Source of the DNA: Limnephilus marmoratus
Taxonomy: Eukaryota; Arthropoda; Insecta; Trichoptera; Limnephilidae
NCBI GenBank assembly: GCA_917880885.1
Contig: OU862913.1
Coordinates: forward strand, 25,801,286-25,865,285
Length of the DNA stretch: 64,000 nt
Direction of reading: 5' to 3'
Below, one piece after another: positions 11,575-21,180 of the stretch. How positions within the stretch are numbered: the first letter of the stretch is position 1; the number at the start of each line of letters is the position of its first letter. The translations under genes were made by a program, and so were the position numbers. The notes below the pieces were generated by a model, which had not been told where the DNA came from, ran no database searches, and worked only from the letters and a program-made list of their open reading frames with translations.

Positions 11575-12500
11575 GATTCCGGCGATTCCACCGGACTCGC
11601 CGAATCAAACTCATTGTGGCGCTCCGCCGGAGTCGGCCGGAACCAAACTCAGTTTGGCTCCTGCTGATTCAATGCCTAGAGTTGATTCCGCTGGACTCGC
11701 CGAACCAAACCCATTGTGGCGCTCCGCCGGAGTCGGCCGGAACCAAACTCAGTTTGGCTCCTGCTGATTCAATGCCTAGAGTTGATTCCGCTGGACTCGC
11801 CGAACCAAACCCATTGTGGCGCTCCGCCGGAGTCGGCCGGAACCAAACTCAGTTTGGCTCCTGCTGATTCAATGCCTAGAGTTGATTCCGCTGGACTCGC
11901 CGAACCAAACCCATTGTGGCGCTCCGCCGGAGTCGGCCGGAACCAAACTCAGTTTGGCTCCTGCTGATTCAATGCCTAGAGTTGATTCCACCGGACTCGC
12001 CGAACCAAACTCATTGTGGCGCTCCGCCGGAGTCGGCCGGAACCAAACTCAGTTTGGCTCCTGCTGCTTCAATGCCTAGAGTTGATTCCGCCGGACTCGC
12101 CGAACCAAACTCATTGTGGCGCTCCGCCGGAGTCGGCCGGAACCAAACTCAGTTTGGCTCCTGCTGATTCAATGCCTAGAGTTGATTCCGCTGGACTCGC
12201 CGAACCAAACCCATTGTGGCGCTCCGCCGGAGTCGGCCGGAACCAAACTCAGTTTGGCTCCTGCTGATTCAATGCCTAGAGTTGATTCCACCGGACTCGC
12301 CGAACCAAACTCATTGTGGCGCTCCGCCGGAGTCGGCCGGAACCAAACTCAGTTTGGCTCCTGCTGATTCAATGCCTAGAGTTGATTCCGCCGGACTCGC
12401 CGAACCAAACTCATTGTGGCGCTCCGCCGGAGTCGTTGAATCGGCCGGAACCAAACTCAATTTGACTCCTGCTGATTCAATGCCGAGAGTTGATTCAGCT
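11575..12500. repeat. 100-bp minisatellite, about nine units
   Basis: The unit contains GATTCCGCTGGACTCGCCG, CATTGTGGCGCTCCGCCGG and CTCAGTTTGGCTCCTGC, repeated every 100 bp from 11575. Units differ by a few substitutions (CTGGACTC/CCGGACTC, CCCATTG/TCATTG). The last unit carries a small insertion after GGAGTCG (near 12434) and then degenerates. As 100 is not a multiple of three, an 83-aa ORF restarts in every unit; these are artefacts. GC content is far above the flanks. Confidence 0.95.
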
Positions 12501-12716
12501 GGACTCGCCGTAATCGGTGGAATCGTGGAAAGTTACGGAGTTGGGGAATCGTGTTTATGTAGCCGGGCGTGTGTACATTAACATGCTATTGTTTATTGCG
12601 AGCGAGAAGTCTTATCTTTATATAGTTAATAATAATGTGTTTGAGATGATTGATATCTTTGTCGGCTTTATGAGAACCGTGTAAGATATTTACGTTAAAT
12701 TTGACACTTACGAACA

Positions 12717-13190
12717 ATGGAGTCCTTGTATAGCAGTGAGCCATGGAACTGGCAGAGGAAGGATGAAAGTAAACTGAATGCTGTTGAAATGAGATCCCTG
12801 AGGCGTATTTGTGGTGAAACTGTGTATGATCGTGAGAGAAATGTGGAGATCCGTAAAGAATGTAAGGCTGATGTAAGCATAATGAGTAAGATTAAAAAGG
12901 GGACCCTCAGATGGTTTGAGCAAGTAGAGCGAATGAACGAAGAAAGTAGTGTAAGAAGAATATATGGCAAAATGTGAATGGTGGAAGAAGTTTGGGACGC
13001 CCGGGGAGGACATGGCAAGATCAAGTGAATCAGATACTTGAGTCGGGCCATGTCAAAAGTCAGAATAAAATAAGAGTATGTTTGAGACGATGTATGAATG
13101 TGAGTGAGGCAAGGAGTGTGTGCCAAGATCGAGTTGTTTGGCGGTCATTCCTCTCTGCCCACCCCTGCGGAGAAACGGCGTGATGGTTAG
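12717..13190 (+). pseudogene. RTE-like LINE fragment: C-terminal part of RT polyprotein
   Basis: Plus-strand frames read LNAVEMRSLRRICG, RNVEIRKECKADVS, LRWFEQVERMNEES, then, after a one-base break near 12974, SLGRPGRTWQDQV and DRVVWRSFLSAHPCG. This LNAVEM...RWxxHVxRM...RPxxxW order is typical of the C-terminus of RTE-type non-LTR polyproteins. 5'-truncated. A more decayed relative is at 40500-40825. Confidence 0.8.
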
Positions 13191-13598
13191 TTAGGTAGTT
13201 AGATATTTTACGTTCTTCATAAAACTAGTAATTCACCAGAGTATCAACGGCGCGAACTTGCGGGAAGGCAAATTTGCTCCGTGATGACCGACAATAATAA
13301 TACCAACCGTCAATAATACCAACTGTCAAAGTGAGTACACGTATCCCTTAACCTCTTCATAATAATATTATTAAATAGTGTTTATACTAATAATAGTGGC
13401 TTAAAACAGTTACCAGTATAGATTAAAGAAAGTGCTATTTAAAATTACGTAAACATACTACATATTACAGTGTGAAATATCAATTTTATTATTAAAATTA
13501 TATTCTTGAATATTGCTTAAGCAAAAGGCGAAATTAATCATAAATGTGCCATTAATACAGTGTGAACTCTGCGGCAGGTACCTATATTAAACCTTATA
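13191..13598. other. AT-rich stretch without a gene, perhaps LINE 5' region
   Basis: No ORF. It precedes the Tc1-like insertion and could be upstream UTR of the LINE at 14790-18808 if that element was interrupted. I cannot place the LINE 5' end. Confidence 0.3.
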
Positions 13599-14789
13599 GT
13601 TTGGCAAGAAAGTGTAGAAATTAATTCAATTGGAACTAAACATGTTCATTACTATGGCAACACCGAATTATATGACGTTTCCTATGGCTGTCATATAGAT
13701 CGCGTGTAACGGTTGATCTATTGTCTTAAATCTGAGTAGAATATCGCTGATTTGATAATATTTTTATTCATTGTTTGCCTGAATTTAATTAAAATGAATA
13801 AATTATTACATAGTGATACAAGAGGGGTTATATTCTGCGTTTTTCAACGCTGCCTAGCCGAGCGTCACGCGAAGAAGCTTCTTTTTTAATTTAGAAGATG
13901 TTTGCAAACGAACTGCAGAAATGACTGGTACGTAGTATAGTTTGTTTAATAAATTTCATTAGTATTACAAGATTTATGCCAATTTTCGAGCGATAATAAC
14001 CATTACAATCTGATTTGAGGTTATGGTAAAAAAATCTGATTTTGACACTTCATTTTGACAGTTAATATGCGGCCACAGGAAAAAGAGAATAACTCAATAA
14101 AAAAAAAATATATTAAACTCGTAGAAAAGTTACTTTTTTCTCGTTTTCTCTTTCTTTCTCTCCAAGTGAATATTATCTAGTGTGTGTTTTTAAAACTCCC
14201 TTCTATAATAATAATTTTAATGATTTTTCACACACAGGTAAATCTGAATCAACGGTAAGACGAATTGTCAAGTAAGGGGAAAAGGCAGATGGAAAATTTG
14301 AAACACCGGGAAAACGGAAAATGGGCATTATGTAATAGCATAAGTGCTGATGATTGGAAAAATTGTTGCAAACACGTGATGAAAATTGAGGCAGAATATT
14401 ATGCCCGAGGCAGTAATATATATGATGATATCGATGAACTGCGTTTAGATGAAGATAAAGATACGGAAGAAGAAGAATCACACGAGGACGAAGACAATAA
14501 TTACATGTCGGGTGTTGAATTAATAGACTTAAATTTTTAAGTACCTACGTTTTTATATCGGAATAAACGCCCACTTAAAACTTGTTTTGTTTTATTTTGC
14601 TTCTATTAAATTACAGTTTTTTGTGCAAATTTTTTGAAAATACAAATACGCTATGAAATATGCATTTTGCCAGAAGTGTTTTTTTAAAACATACGTTCTT
14701 TGTCTTATGAGCCATCTTGGTGTTGCCATTTAAAACTAGAAAACGATCGCAGCGCCATCATTTATTTTCTACACTTTCTTGCCAAACTG
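13599..14789 (+). mobile_element. Tc1/mariner-superfamily derivative with catalytic core deleted
   Basis: Inverted repeats of 22 bp (GTTTGGCAAGAAAGTG at 13599; CACTTTCTTGCCAAAC to 14787) are flanked by TA on both sides, the Tc1/mariner target; the right end carries two extra bases (TG). About 1.19 kb. The interior keeps the transposase N-terminus, one intron and the acidic C-terminus, but lacks the DDE core, so it cannot transpose itself. Confidence 0.8.
13794..14540 (+). pseudogene. Tc1/mariner-like transposase remnant (HTH and acidic tail only)
   Basis: Exon 1 (ATG at 13794, to 13927) reads TRGVIFCVFQRC and, after a one-base shift in a T run near 13890, NLEDVCKRTAEMTG. A GT-AG intron (13928-14237) leads to KSESTVRRIVK, a helix-turn-helix typical of this superfamily, then a stop and ADGKFETPGKRK. 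The sequence jumps directly to a C-terminal tail, SADDWKNCCKHVMKIE, followed by an Asp/Glu-rich end at 14540. The residues between, which should carry the DDE catalytic acids, are missing. Non-functional. Confidence 0.75.
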
Positions 14790-14894
14790 TACCTGTGCAG
14801 TGTGCAGTACTTATTCCAATATAAATCAGGGGTGTTGCACTGTACGGTTCAAAAATATTAACGAAAAGTTTCAGATATCTAAATTAAAATTAAT

Positions 14895-15584
14895 ATGGAA
14901 TCCATTAATTTCGTCACAATTGCAAAGGAAGCAGTTGACAAATTAACAACTGTCATGATGAACCCTAATAATAAATTTAACAAAGAGCAGATTGCAAAAA
15001 TAATTCCGGAGTCCAACAACATCATGGCTTCAATTTTTCATATGGCGGCTATAATGGCGAAGTTGGAAGGTGAACTCGCCGTTTACAAAAACTTGTCTCA
15101 AAATCAACCGACTCAAAAAATTCCAGACCTTTGTGAAACCATAATGGAATTGGAAGAAAGGAAGGAAAAATCGAAAAATGCGATCTTTCTAAACGTACCG
15201 GAAAGTGAAATGTCTCAAGAAGAAAATTTAACAAATGACTCAAAAATAATAATATCCACTATCAAAAAAATTGATGACATACCAACACAAAATCTAAAAA
15301 TATACAGACTTGGTGCTAAAAAACCTGGAGTCATCAGACCAATTAAAGTGGAATTTGAAGATTCTTTCCAAGTAAAATACATTCTTCGGAATAAATTTAA
15401 AATTACCGATGGAATAAAGATAAAACCGGACTTGACAATAACTCAACGAAATCACATGAAGAATCTTATAATAGAATTAGAACAACGGAAAAATAGCGGT
15501 GAAACAAATCTCACGATAAAATATGTTCATTCTATTCCGAAAATCGTTCAACAGCATACACCAAAAAACTACACAATAAACTAA
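14895..15584 (+). CDS. LINE ORF1 protein (coiled coil plus RRM-like region)
   Basis: 229 aa, ATG start in an AT-rich leader. Residues about 55-100 are rich in heptad-spaced Leu/Ile/Glu (MAKLEGELAVYKN, IMELEERKEKS), consistent with a short coiled coil. The segment NAIFLNVPESE ... LKIYRLGAKKPG ... RPIKVEFED matches the RRM-like nucleic-acid-binding domain of L1/CR1-type ORF1 proteins, followed by LTITQRNHMKNLI, a typical C-terminal motif. No CCHC knuckle is seen. It would act as an RNA-binding chaperone of the retrotransposon particle. The frame is intact. ORF2 starts in another frame near its end. Confidence 0.8.
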   Translation: MESINFVTIAKEAVDKLTTVMMNPNNKFNKEQIAKIIPESNNIMASIFHMAAIMAKLEGELAVYKNLSQNQPTQKIPDLCETIMELEERKEKSKNAIFLNVPESEMSQEENLTNDSKIIISTIKKIDDIPTQNLKIYRLGAKKPGVIRPIKVEFEDSFQVKYILRNKFKITDGIKIKPDLTITQRNHMKNLIIELEQRKNSGETNLTIKYVHSIPKIVQQHTPKNYTIN

Positions 15585-15589
15585 ATCAA

Positions 15590-18442
15590 TGTTACCTATA
15601 TTATCAAAACGTCAGAGGAATTCGAACTAAACTGGACACTCTCAGACTAGAAATAACTACTTCAATATTTGATGTGTTGATTTTCACAGAAACTTGGTTA
15701 CATCCGGATATTCACACAACAGAACTAGGAATGTCAATGTACAACGTTTTCCGCCGGGATAGAAATCAATCTACAAACGATGGCATTAAAAACAATAAAA
15801 GAAGAGGTGGTGGAGTTCTGATTGCAGTAGCGAAAAATATTGTCTCCAGACAGTTAAATACAAAAAACGTTGAAATAGAGCAATTATTTGTTATGATTAA
15901 TACAGGTAAAAACAGAATTTTATTGGGTAATGTGTATATTCCGCCTAAATCGGATATAAGTATTTATACTAAGCATTTTGAAGATATTGAAATTTTACAA
16001 TTAAAATATCCAAAAGTAAAAATAATTATAACTGGCGATTTTAATTTTCCGAACATCATTTGGAATCAAAACTTTATGGAATTGGCAGGTATAGAAAACG
16101 CTGGCTTGTCAACTATAAACAAAGAAGTAATAAGCATGTCAAATTTTATAAGTCTAACACAATTAAATAAAATTGAAAATTGTAATAACAAAATACTGGA
16201 CTTGGTATTTTCAAGTGATACTTCAGTAACTGTAGTAAAATCAAGTGAAATAATATTACCTGTAGATAACTATCATCCTCCATTAAATATTAGCGTATCA
16301 CTAAATAAAATACCAAATCTACAGTGCAAAAAATCACTTCACAATTTTAATAAAGCTGATTTTAATCACATTAATGAATGCTTAAATGCTACTGATTGGA
16401 CTTTTTTAAAACAAGAAAATATTAACGAAAATATCAACGTATTCTATAAAATAATTCACAATATAGAAAAAAGTGTGCCTTACATTAAATGTAAAAATAA
16501 TGTTTTCCCTCAGTGGTTCAATAAAGATTTAATTGACTTGACTCTATTGAAGAAGAAAATACATAAAAAGTACAAAAATTCTAAATCAATTAAAGATTAT
16601 ATTCAATTCAATTCAATTCGACGCCAATGTCATGATCTTTCTAAAAATTGTTACAAAGAATACTTAAATAATGTGGAAAATTCAATTGCAAATAACGACA
16701 TCAACACTTTATGGAAGTACTCAAAGTCATTAAAAAGAAATGAAATAGATATACCTGCTAGCATGTTTTATAACAGCATAAATGGAAATAATGCAGAAAC
16801 TATTGTTAATTTATTTGCTTCATTTTTTAAAGATGTATATGACAACACAATTGATGATAGTGAAATTCCTTCTTTTTCATCTAACATCAATTTACAAATT
16901 TCTAACATTCACATAGATATAAATGAAATTAAAACCCATATTAACAAATTAGATGTAAAAAAAAGTTCGGGTCCTGACAAAATACCCCCAATTCTATTGA
17001 AACACTGTATACATGCCTTGTCGTATCCCCTCTATTTAATTTTTAATATGTCATTGTCATCGGGATATTTTCCAATTGCATGGAAAAATAGTTACATCAC
17101 ACCCATATTTAAAAAAGGTGACAAATGCGATATACGCAACTATAGACCTGTGTGTATACAGTCAACTATTCCAAAGCTGTTTGAAAAAATTATTTTGGAT
17201 AAAATTATTTCTAAATTAAATGGGATTATAACAAGGTTTCAACACGGTTTCATGAAGAATAGATCAACTCTGACAAATCTACTGATATATGAAAACTTTA
17301 TAGCGAATGCCTTTGCAGATAAATGTCAAGTAGATTCGATATATACTGACTTAAGCAAGGCGTTCGATAAAGTTTGTCATAAAATATTGATAAATAAATT
17401 AAGGAGTATGGGTATAACCGGGAACTTTCTTAAATGGATAGAGAGTTATTTAACAAATAGGCAACTGTTTGTAAAGTTAAATGACGTAATATCGGATGCC
17501 TTTTCTGCCACTAGTGGTGTGCCACAGGGCTCCCATTTAGGACCAATACTGTTTATTTTATTTATTAATGACATTGTAGACGTTTTTTCCAATGTTGATA
17601 TCCTGTTATTTGCTGATGATTTAAAATTATATAAAAAAATTAAAAATATTTCTGATTGCATAATTTTACAAAAAAATTTAAACAACTTGTTTAATTGGTG
17701 TATATGCAATAAACTGGCACTTAACATTAGTAAATGTCAAATAATAAGATTTTATAAAATAAAGAAACCGATCGTTTATGAATACAATCTTGACAAAATT
17801 ATATTAAACTCAGTAGAAACAATAAATGATCTAGGTATTATTTTTAACTCAAAACTTACATTTATTAGCCATATAACTAATATTATTAATAGAGCAATGA
17901 AGATTTTAGGATTTATTATTAGAATAACCAAACAATTTTGTAACATTGATACTATTCGCATTTTATACATAACGCTAGTGAGAAGCATTTTAGAATATAA
18001 CTCTACGATTTGGGCTCCACATTACAATATCCATATTCAAGCGATTGAAAAAGTCCAGCATAGATTCCTTAGGTATATTAATTTTAAATTAGGTATTCCA
18101 AGAGAATCCGTGGACTATAATTTGTTATTGAACTGGACTAATCTCGTAAATTTATCAGATCGCAGAAAAATCTGTGATCTATTAATATTATATAAAATAA
18201 TTCACTCGGTCTTGGATACCCCTGATTTAATAGAACTAATACGATTTCATTGTCCTGGTCGCGCTAACAATAGACTGACTCTACCGTTCTACTATAATAA
18301 CACACATACATTATCGCATTATTACTCACCAATCAGTCGATTACACATTTTGGGAAATGAATATGCTAACATCGGCGACATTTATTTCTTAAAATTAGCG
18401 CAATATAAACATGCACTCAAAAAATATTTTTCCATAATGTAA
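15590..18442 (+). CDS. LINE ORF2: AP-type endonuclease and reverse transcriptase
   Basis: About 950 codons. The N-terminal endonuclease begins YLYYQNVRGIRTKL (near 15593) and has IFTETWL, TGDFNFPN and DNYHPPL, the usual metal and catalytic motif order. The RT has SSGPDKIPP, FKKGDKCDIRNYRP, QHGFMKNRST, TDLSKAFDKV, SGVPQGSHLGP and FADD at 17609-17620, then DLGIIFNSKLTF and a C-terminal region ending at 18442. It would nick target DNA and prime reverse transcription. No in-frame ATG occurs before the endonuclease: the frame is open back into ORF1, and the nearest ATG (15589) is in another frame, so translation may need frameshifting or reinitiation, or one base was lost. The rest is uninterrupted. 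Confidence 0.88.
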   Translation, partial: CYLYYQNVRGIRTKLDTLRLEITTSIFDVLIFTETWLHPDIHTTELGMSMYNVFRRDRNQSTNDGIKNNKRRGGGVLIAVAKNIVSRQLNTKNVEIEQLFVMINTGKNRILLGNVYIPPKSDISIYTKHFEDIEILQLKYPKVKIIITGDFNFPNIIWNQNFMELAGIENAGLSTINKEVISMSNFISLTQLNKIENCNNKILDLVFSSDTSVTVVKSSEIILPVDNYHPPLNISVSLNKIPNLQCKKSLHNFNKADFNHINECLNATDWTFLKQENINENINVFYKIIHNIEKSVPYIKCKNNVFPQWFNKDLIDLTLLKKKIHKKYKNSKSIKDYIQFNSIRRQCHDLSKNCYKEYLNNVENSIANNDINTLWKYSKSLKRNEIDIPASMFYNSINGNNAETIVNLFASFFKDVYDNTIDDSEIPSFSSNINLQISNIHIDINEIKTHINKLDVKKSSGPDKIPPILLKHCIHALSYPLYLIFNMSLSSGYFPIAWKNSYITPIFKKGDKCDIRNYRPVCIQSTIPKLFEKIILDKIISKLNGIITRFQHGFMKNRSTLTNLLIYENFIANAFADKCQVDSIYTDLSKAFDKVCHKILINKLRSMGITGNFLKWIESYLTNRQLFVKLNDVISDAFSATSGVPQGSHLGPILFILFINDIVDVFSNVDILLFADDLKLYKKIKNISDCIILQKNLNNLFNWCICNKLALNISKCQIIRFYKIKKPIVYEYNLDKIILNSVETINDLGIIFNSKLTFISHITNIINRAMKILGFIIRITKQFCNIDTIRILYITLVRSILEYNSTIWAPHYNIHIQAIEKVQHRFLRYINFKLGIPRESVDYNLLLNWTNLVNLSDRRKICDLLILYKIIHSVLDTPDLIELIRFHCPGRANNRLTLPFYYNNTHTLSHYYSPISRLHILGNEYANIGDIYFLKLAQYKHALKKYFSIM

Positions 18443-18808
18443 CTTTATATACGCAATATGGACATGTTGAAATGAAATGTTGATATTTCTCATTGTTCTT
18501 TTTTGTTATTTTTTGTTGTGATACACAAAATAATTGTATGTTATTTTGAAGTTTCAGTTTTTAAGTTTTTTATTTTTTCCATAATGTAACTTTATATACG
18601 CAATATGGACATGTTGAAATGAAATGATGATATTTCTCATTGTTCTTTTTTGTTGTGATACATAAAATAATTGTATGTTATTTTTAAGTTTAAAACTATT
18701 ATTATGTAATGATATTATTTTTCTTACTTTTGTACTCTATTATATGTTTATTTATAAAAGGCAGTATAGCCGTTTATGTATTTAAAATAAAAAATAAAAA
18801 TAAAAAAA
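18443..18808 (+). repeat. LINE 3' UTR with tandem duplication and A-rich tail
   Basis: A stretch beginning TTCCATAATGTAACTTTATA, spanning the ORF2 stop, recurs near 18579, giving two copies of roughly 110-145 bp that differ by small indels. The element ends in AAATAAAAAATAAAAAT-type sequence rather than a pure poly-A. Confidence 0.75.
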
Positions 18809-18889
18809 GGTTAAAAGCAAAGCTCCTTGCTATATTTTTGACTAAGAGATTATGCTATTTCTTTTCGAAAAATGTTTTCATGCACGCTG

Positions 18890-19232
18890 TCATCGCGCCC
18901 CGCTAGAGAAATACAACGCCACCCCGCTCACGCCGCACACCTCATCCCGCGAATGAGTCCTGTATTCTCACTCTGTCACTCGTTCCCGAGTGAGAGGGTG
19001 ACAAAACCCCGCCCGGCCCGCGCCGCGCACTTACTCCCGTAAATGATTCTTGTACTATCACTATCAACGCCGCGACCGCCCGACCCGCGCCGCACACCTC
19101 CTTCCGCCTCAACCTCGCCCGTGTGCGAGTGACTCCGGAATCGATTCATTACATTTTGCGGACTCGGAGCGAATCAAACGCATTCGGACTCGGAATCATC
19201 GGATTCGTTCCGGCCGGAACGACACACTTCTA
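18890..19232. other. GC-rich terminal segment of hAT-like element
   Basis: Pro/Arg-codon-rich GC DNA (CGCGCCGCGC, CCCGCCCGGCCCGC) with two related blocks near 18910 and 19065 (CCGC...CGCCGCACACCTC), ending at the CACACTTCTA terminus. No credible gene. It is the counterpart of the left end at 11485. Confidence 0.45.
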
Positions 19233-19489
19233 CACGGCAGTGTCGGCAGATGGTCGGCAGTGTGCTTTCAAATCTGAACTGTAGAGGTACTGCGCTAATT
19301 TTATCGTTTTTCGAGTGAAATTTGTCTAACTTTTTAAATTCTTCGTTGCTATACAAAATCATAATGCATTTTCTCACCGCGATTGTGTCCGCCGTTCTCA
19401 TCTTTTCTTCCTTTTCTGGAGTACTGCAAGAAGGTAAGAATTAAAAAATATATATTTTCATACTTTACGCTTTACGCAATACCTAGTTC

Positions 19490-19790
19490 CAGTGGCACCC
19501 GGGGTGGATGTCACCCCCCAGGGCGTGTCACCCCCCCCCCCCCCCCTATTTAAGTTGACTTGAGAAAAATTCAAAACGCTAATTTCGACTTCATAAAATT
19601 GGTCCATCCTGGAGGGGGTGGCTAGAGAATTTCAGATTTCTCCACAAATATGGGCTTTGTTCGCATATAAAAAGACCTATGTAATTTTAGACAATATCCT
19701 TAGTAATTTTTTTCCACAGTCGAGTGTCACCCCCCTGTCGGGTGGCACCGGGGGCGATCCCCCCTCCCCCCCCCCGTCGCTACGCCACTA
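19490..19790. mobile_element. hAT-type MITE with GTGGCGTAGCG-like ends
   Basis: 301 bp. Left end CAGTGGCACCCGGGG, right end CGTCGCTACGCCACTA; the shared terminal part is AGTGGC. A perfect 8-bp duplication CCTAGTTC flanks it (19482-19489 and 19791-19798). It has poly-C runs on both sides of a GGTGGCTAGAGAATT core, also found at 56115. Confidence 0.87.
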
Positions 19791-19929
19791 CCTAGTTCAT
19801 ATTATAAAGAAAGCAATATTATTTCAGTGATTTGTGCGGTGTTACGTAACATGAAATTCAGAAAAACATTTACTTTTGATATTTCTATTTTTAAGAGTGA
19901 TAATTCATGGTGGAATTACATTATAATAT

Positions 19930-20470
19930 ATTACAATAAAACGAAAATAAAACTACACGAAAATAAAACTTTATTCCACTTAATTTTATTTAACCGTAAC
20001 CGGTTTCAGCTCGTTAAAGCCATCTTCAGACTGACTAAAACTTCTTTACGCACGCTCTACTTGGGGTGTAAGCTGGTGAATGCGTTACGACAAGTGGTGA
20101 TTGTTACGAAAAATGTCATGCGAACGGTAATCGATGCAAACGGTGATCGATTGCTAGGCGAACGGACGGGCCTTACTCGGGGAATGATAAGGATAAGGAT
20201 GGTCATCCTAAGGTCGTAGGTCACCCCAAGGTCGTAGGTCACCCAAGGTCATAGGTCACCCCAAGATCGTAGGTCTCCCCGTGGTCATATTTCACCCCAA
20301 TGTCATATCATATGACATTGGTGTGAAATATGAACGTCATATGTCGGATCTAATAATGTAGCTTTCTATTAGTGAAAGAATTTTTAAAGTCCATTCAGTA
20401 GTTTTTGTGTGAAAAAGTAACAAACATACATCCATACAAACTTTCACCTTTATAATATTATAATAGGATG
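19930..20470 (+). repeat. Composite dispersed repeat with repeat B copy 2 and 18-19-bp tandem units
   Basis: Begins with ACCGGTTTCAGCTCG...GCCATCTTCAGACTG, continues into repeat B (20036-20200), then about five units of CCCCAAGGTCGTAGGTCA (20211-20306), then an 11-bp-arm palindrome CAATGTCATAT-C-ATATGACATTG. It closes with CAGTAGTTTTTGTGTG...AACTTTCACC, a typical 3' part of the CTAGCTGACCCGG-type family. Noncoding. Confidence 0.6.
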
Positions 20471-21180
20471 AGCTATTTTTTTTATTGCAGATGAAGTCCT
20501 TAAACTTATTCGAAAACCATTTAAGATAGTTTGTAAGGTACCAGGAGTGGAGTATTTAGTTTAATACCAGAAAAGACAAATCAGTATTCGATAATTTTTA
20601 TATAGTCGAACTTATTAGAGTTATTAGTGCGCATGTTGTTGAGAGTGGTTTAGAATGATTTTTTTTATTTATTTTTTTTTTTATATAAAAAATACATACG
20701 TATACAGATTCATAGTAAAACATTTGATTCTTAAAACTAATTACAATAGGTATATAAATTTCTTTTTAATGAAACTACCCAATTCAAAAGAGAAAACATT
20801 TCTCGTGCTTGAATTTTGGAGTGCCATTGTAAAATGCATAGGTACAGAGAGTATGTTATTACAAGTACTTATATTAATAAAATATACATATATACATGAA
20901 GACAAGTCGACATAACGAACTTGAAGTAAATATGAGTTGAAATTGGAATATGATGCAGTATAAGATAATACAGGCATAGATATATCAGAAATAAAAAATA
21001 ATATTATTGTATTTACTCAATAGGTAGATTATAAGTAGGTAGTAGGTACATAGCGTTGGTTAAGAAAACATTGATATTTGAAATGGATGGGCTGACAGTA
21101 TTGTAAAAGTAGGTACATATAATAAAGTTGTAACAATTTGGTGCCTGCAAATAACGCGTATGTACTTTGCTTTCAATTTG
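20471..21180. other. AT-rich spacer, nothing recognised
   Basis: An 86-aa ORF at 20655-20915 has no recognisable family and low complexity at its start. No terminal repeats seen. Confidence 0.35.

Larger units (their letters stand above)
14790..18808 (+). mobile_element. Near-complete CR1/Jockey-group LINE
   Basis: Two ORFs in order (14895-15584 and 15590-18442), a 3' UTR with an internal duplication, and a 3' tail of AAATAAAAAT-type repeats ending near 18808. Domain order ORF1, then apurinic-type endonuclease, then RT, identifies a non-LTR retrotransposon. The RT motif set groups it with Jockey/CR1-like clades; exact clade needs a tree. It is the most intact mobile element here and related to remnants at 10150, 21180 and 60173. 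The true 5' end is unresolved. Confidence 0.88.
11485..19232. mobile_element. Possible 7.7-kb composite bounded by TAGARGTG ends
   Basis: The left end is TAGAGGTGGGTTGATTC at 11485; the right end (CACACTTCTA, to about 19232) is its inverted partner. Both ends contain GAATCGATTCCGGA a short way inside. The flanking CACGGCACTG and CACGGCAGTG match 9 of 10 in direct orientation, as a target duplication would, though hAT normally gives 8. Inside lie the 100-bp array, an RTE fragment, a Tc1/mariner derivative and a LINE, all presumably later insertions. Alternatively these are two unrelated copies of one hAT family. Confidence 0.4.

Noticed and set aside
11616..12581. Series of overlapping 83-121 aa ORFs with the same peptide
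   Set aside because: They restart every 100 bp because of the minisatellite; period not divisible by three, no start context, no domain.
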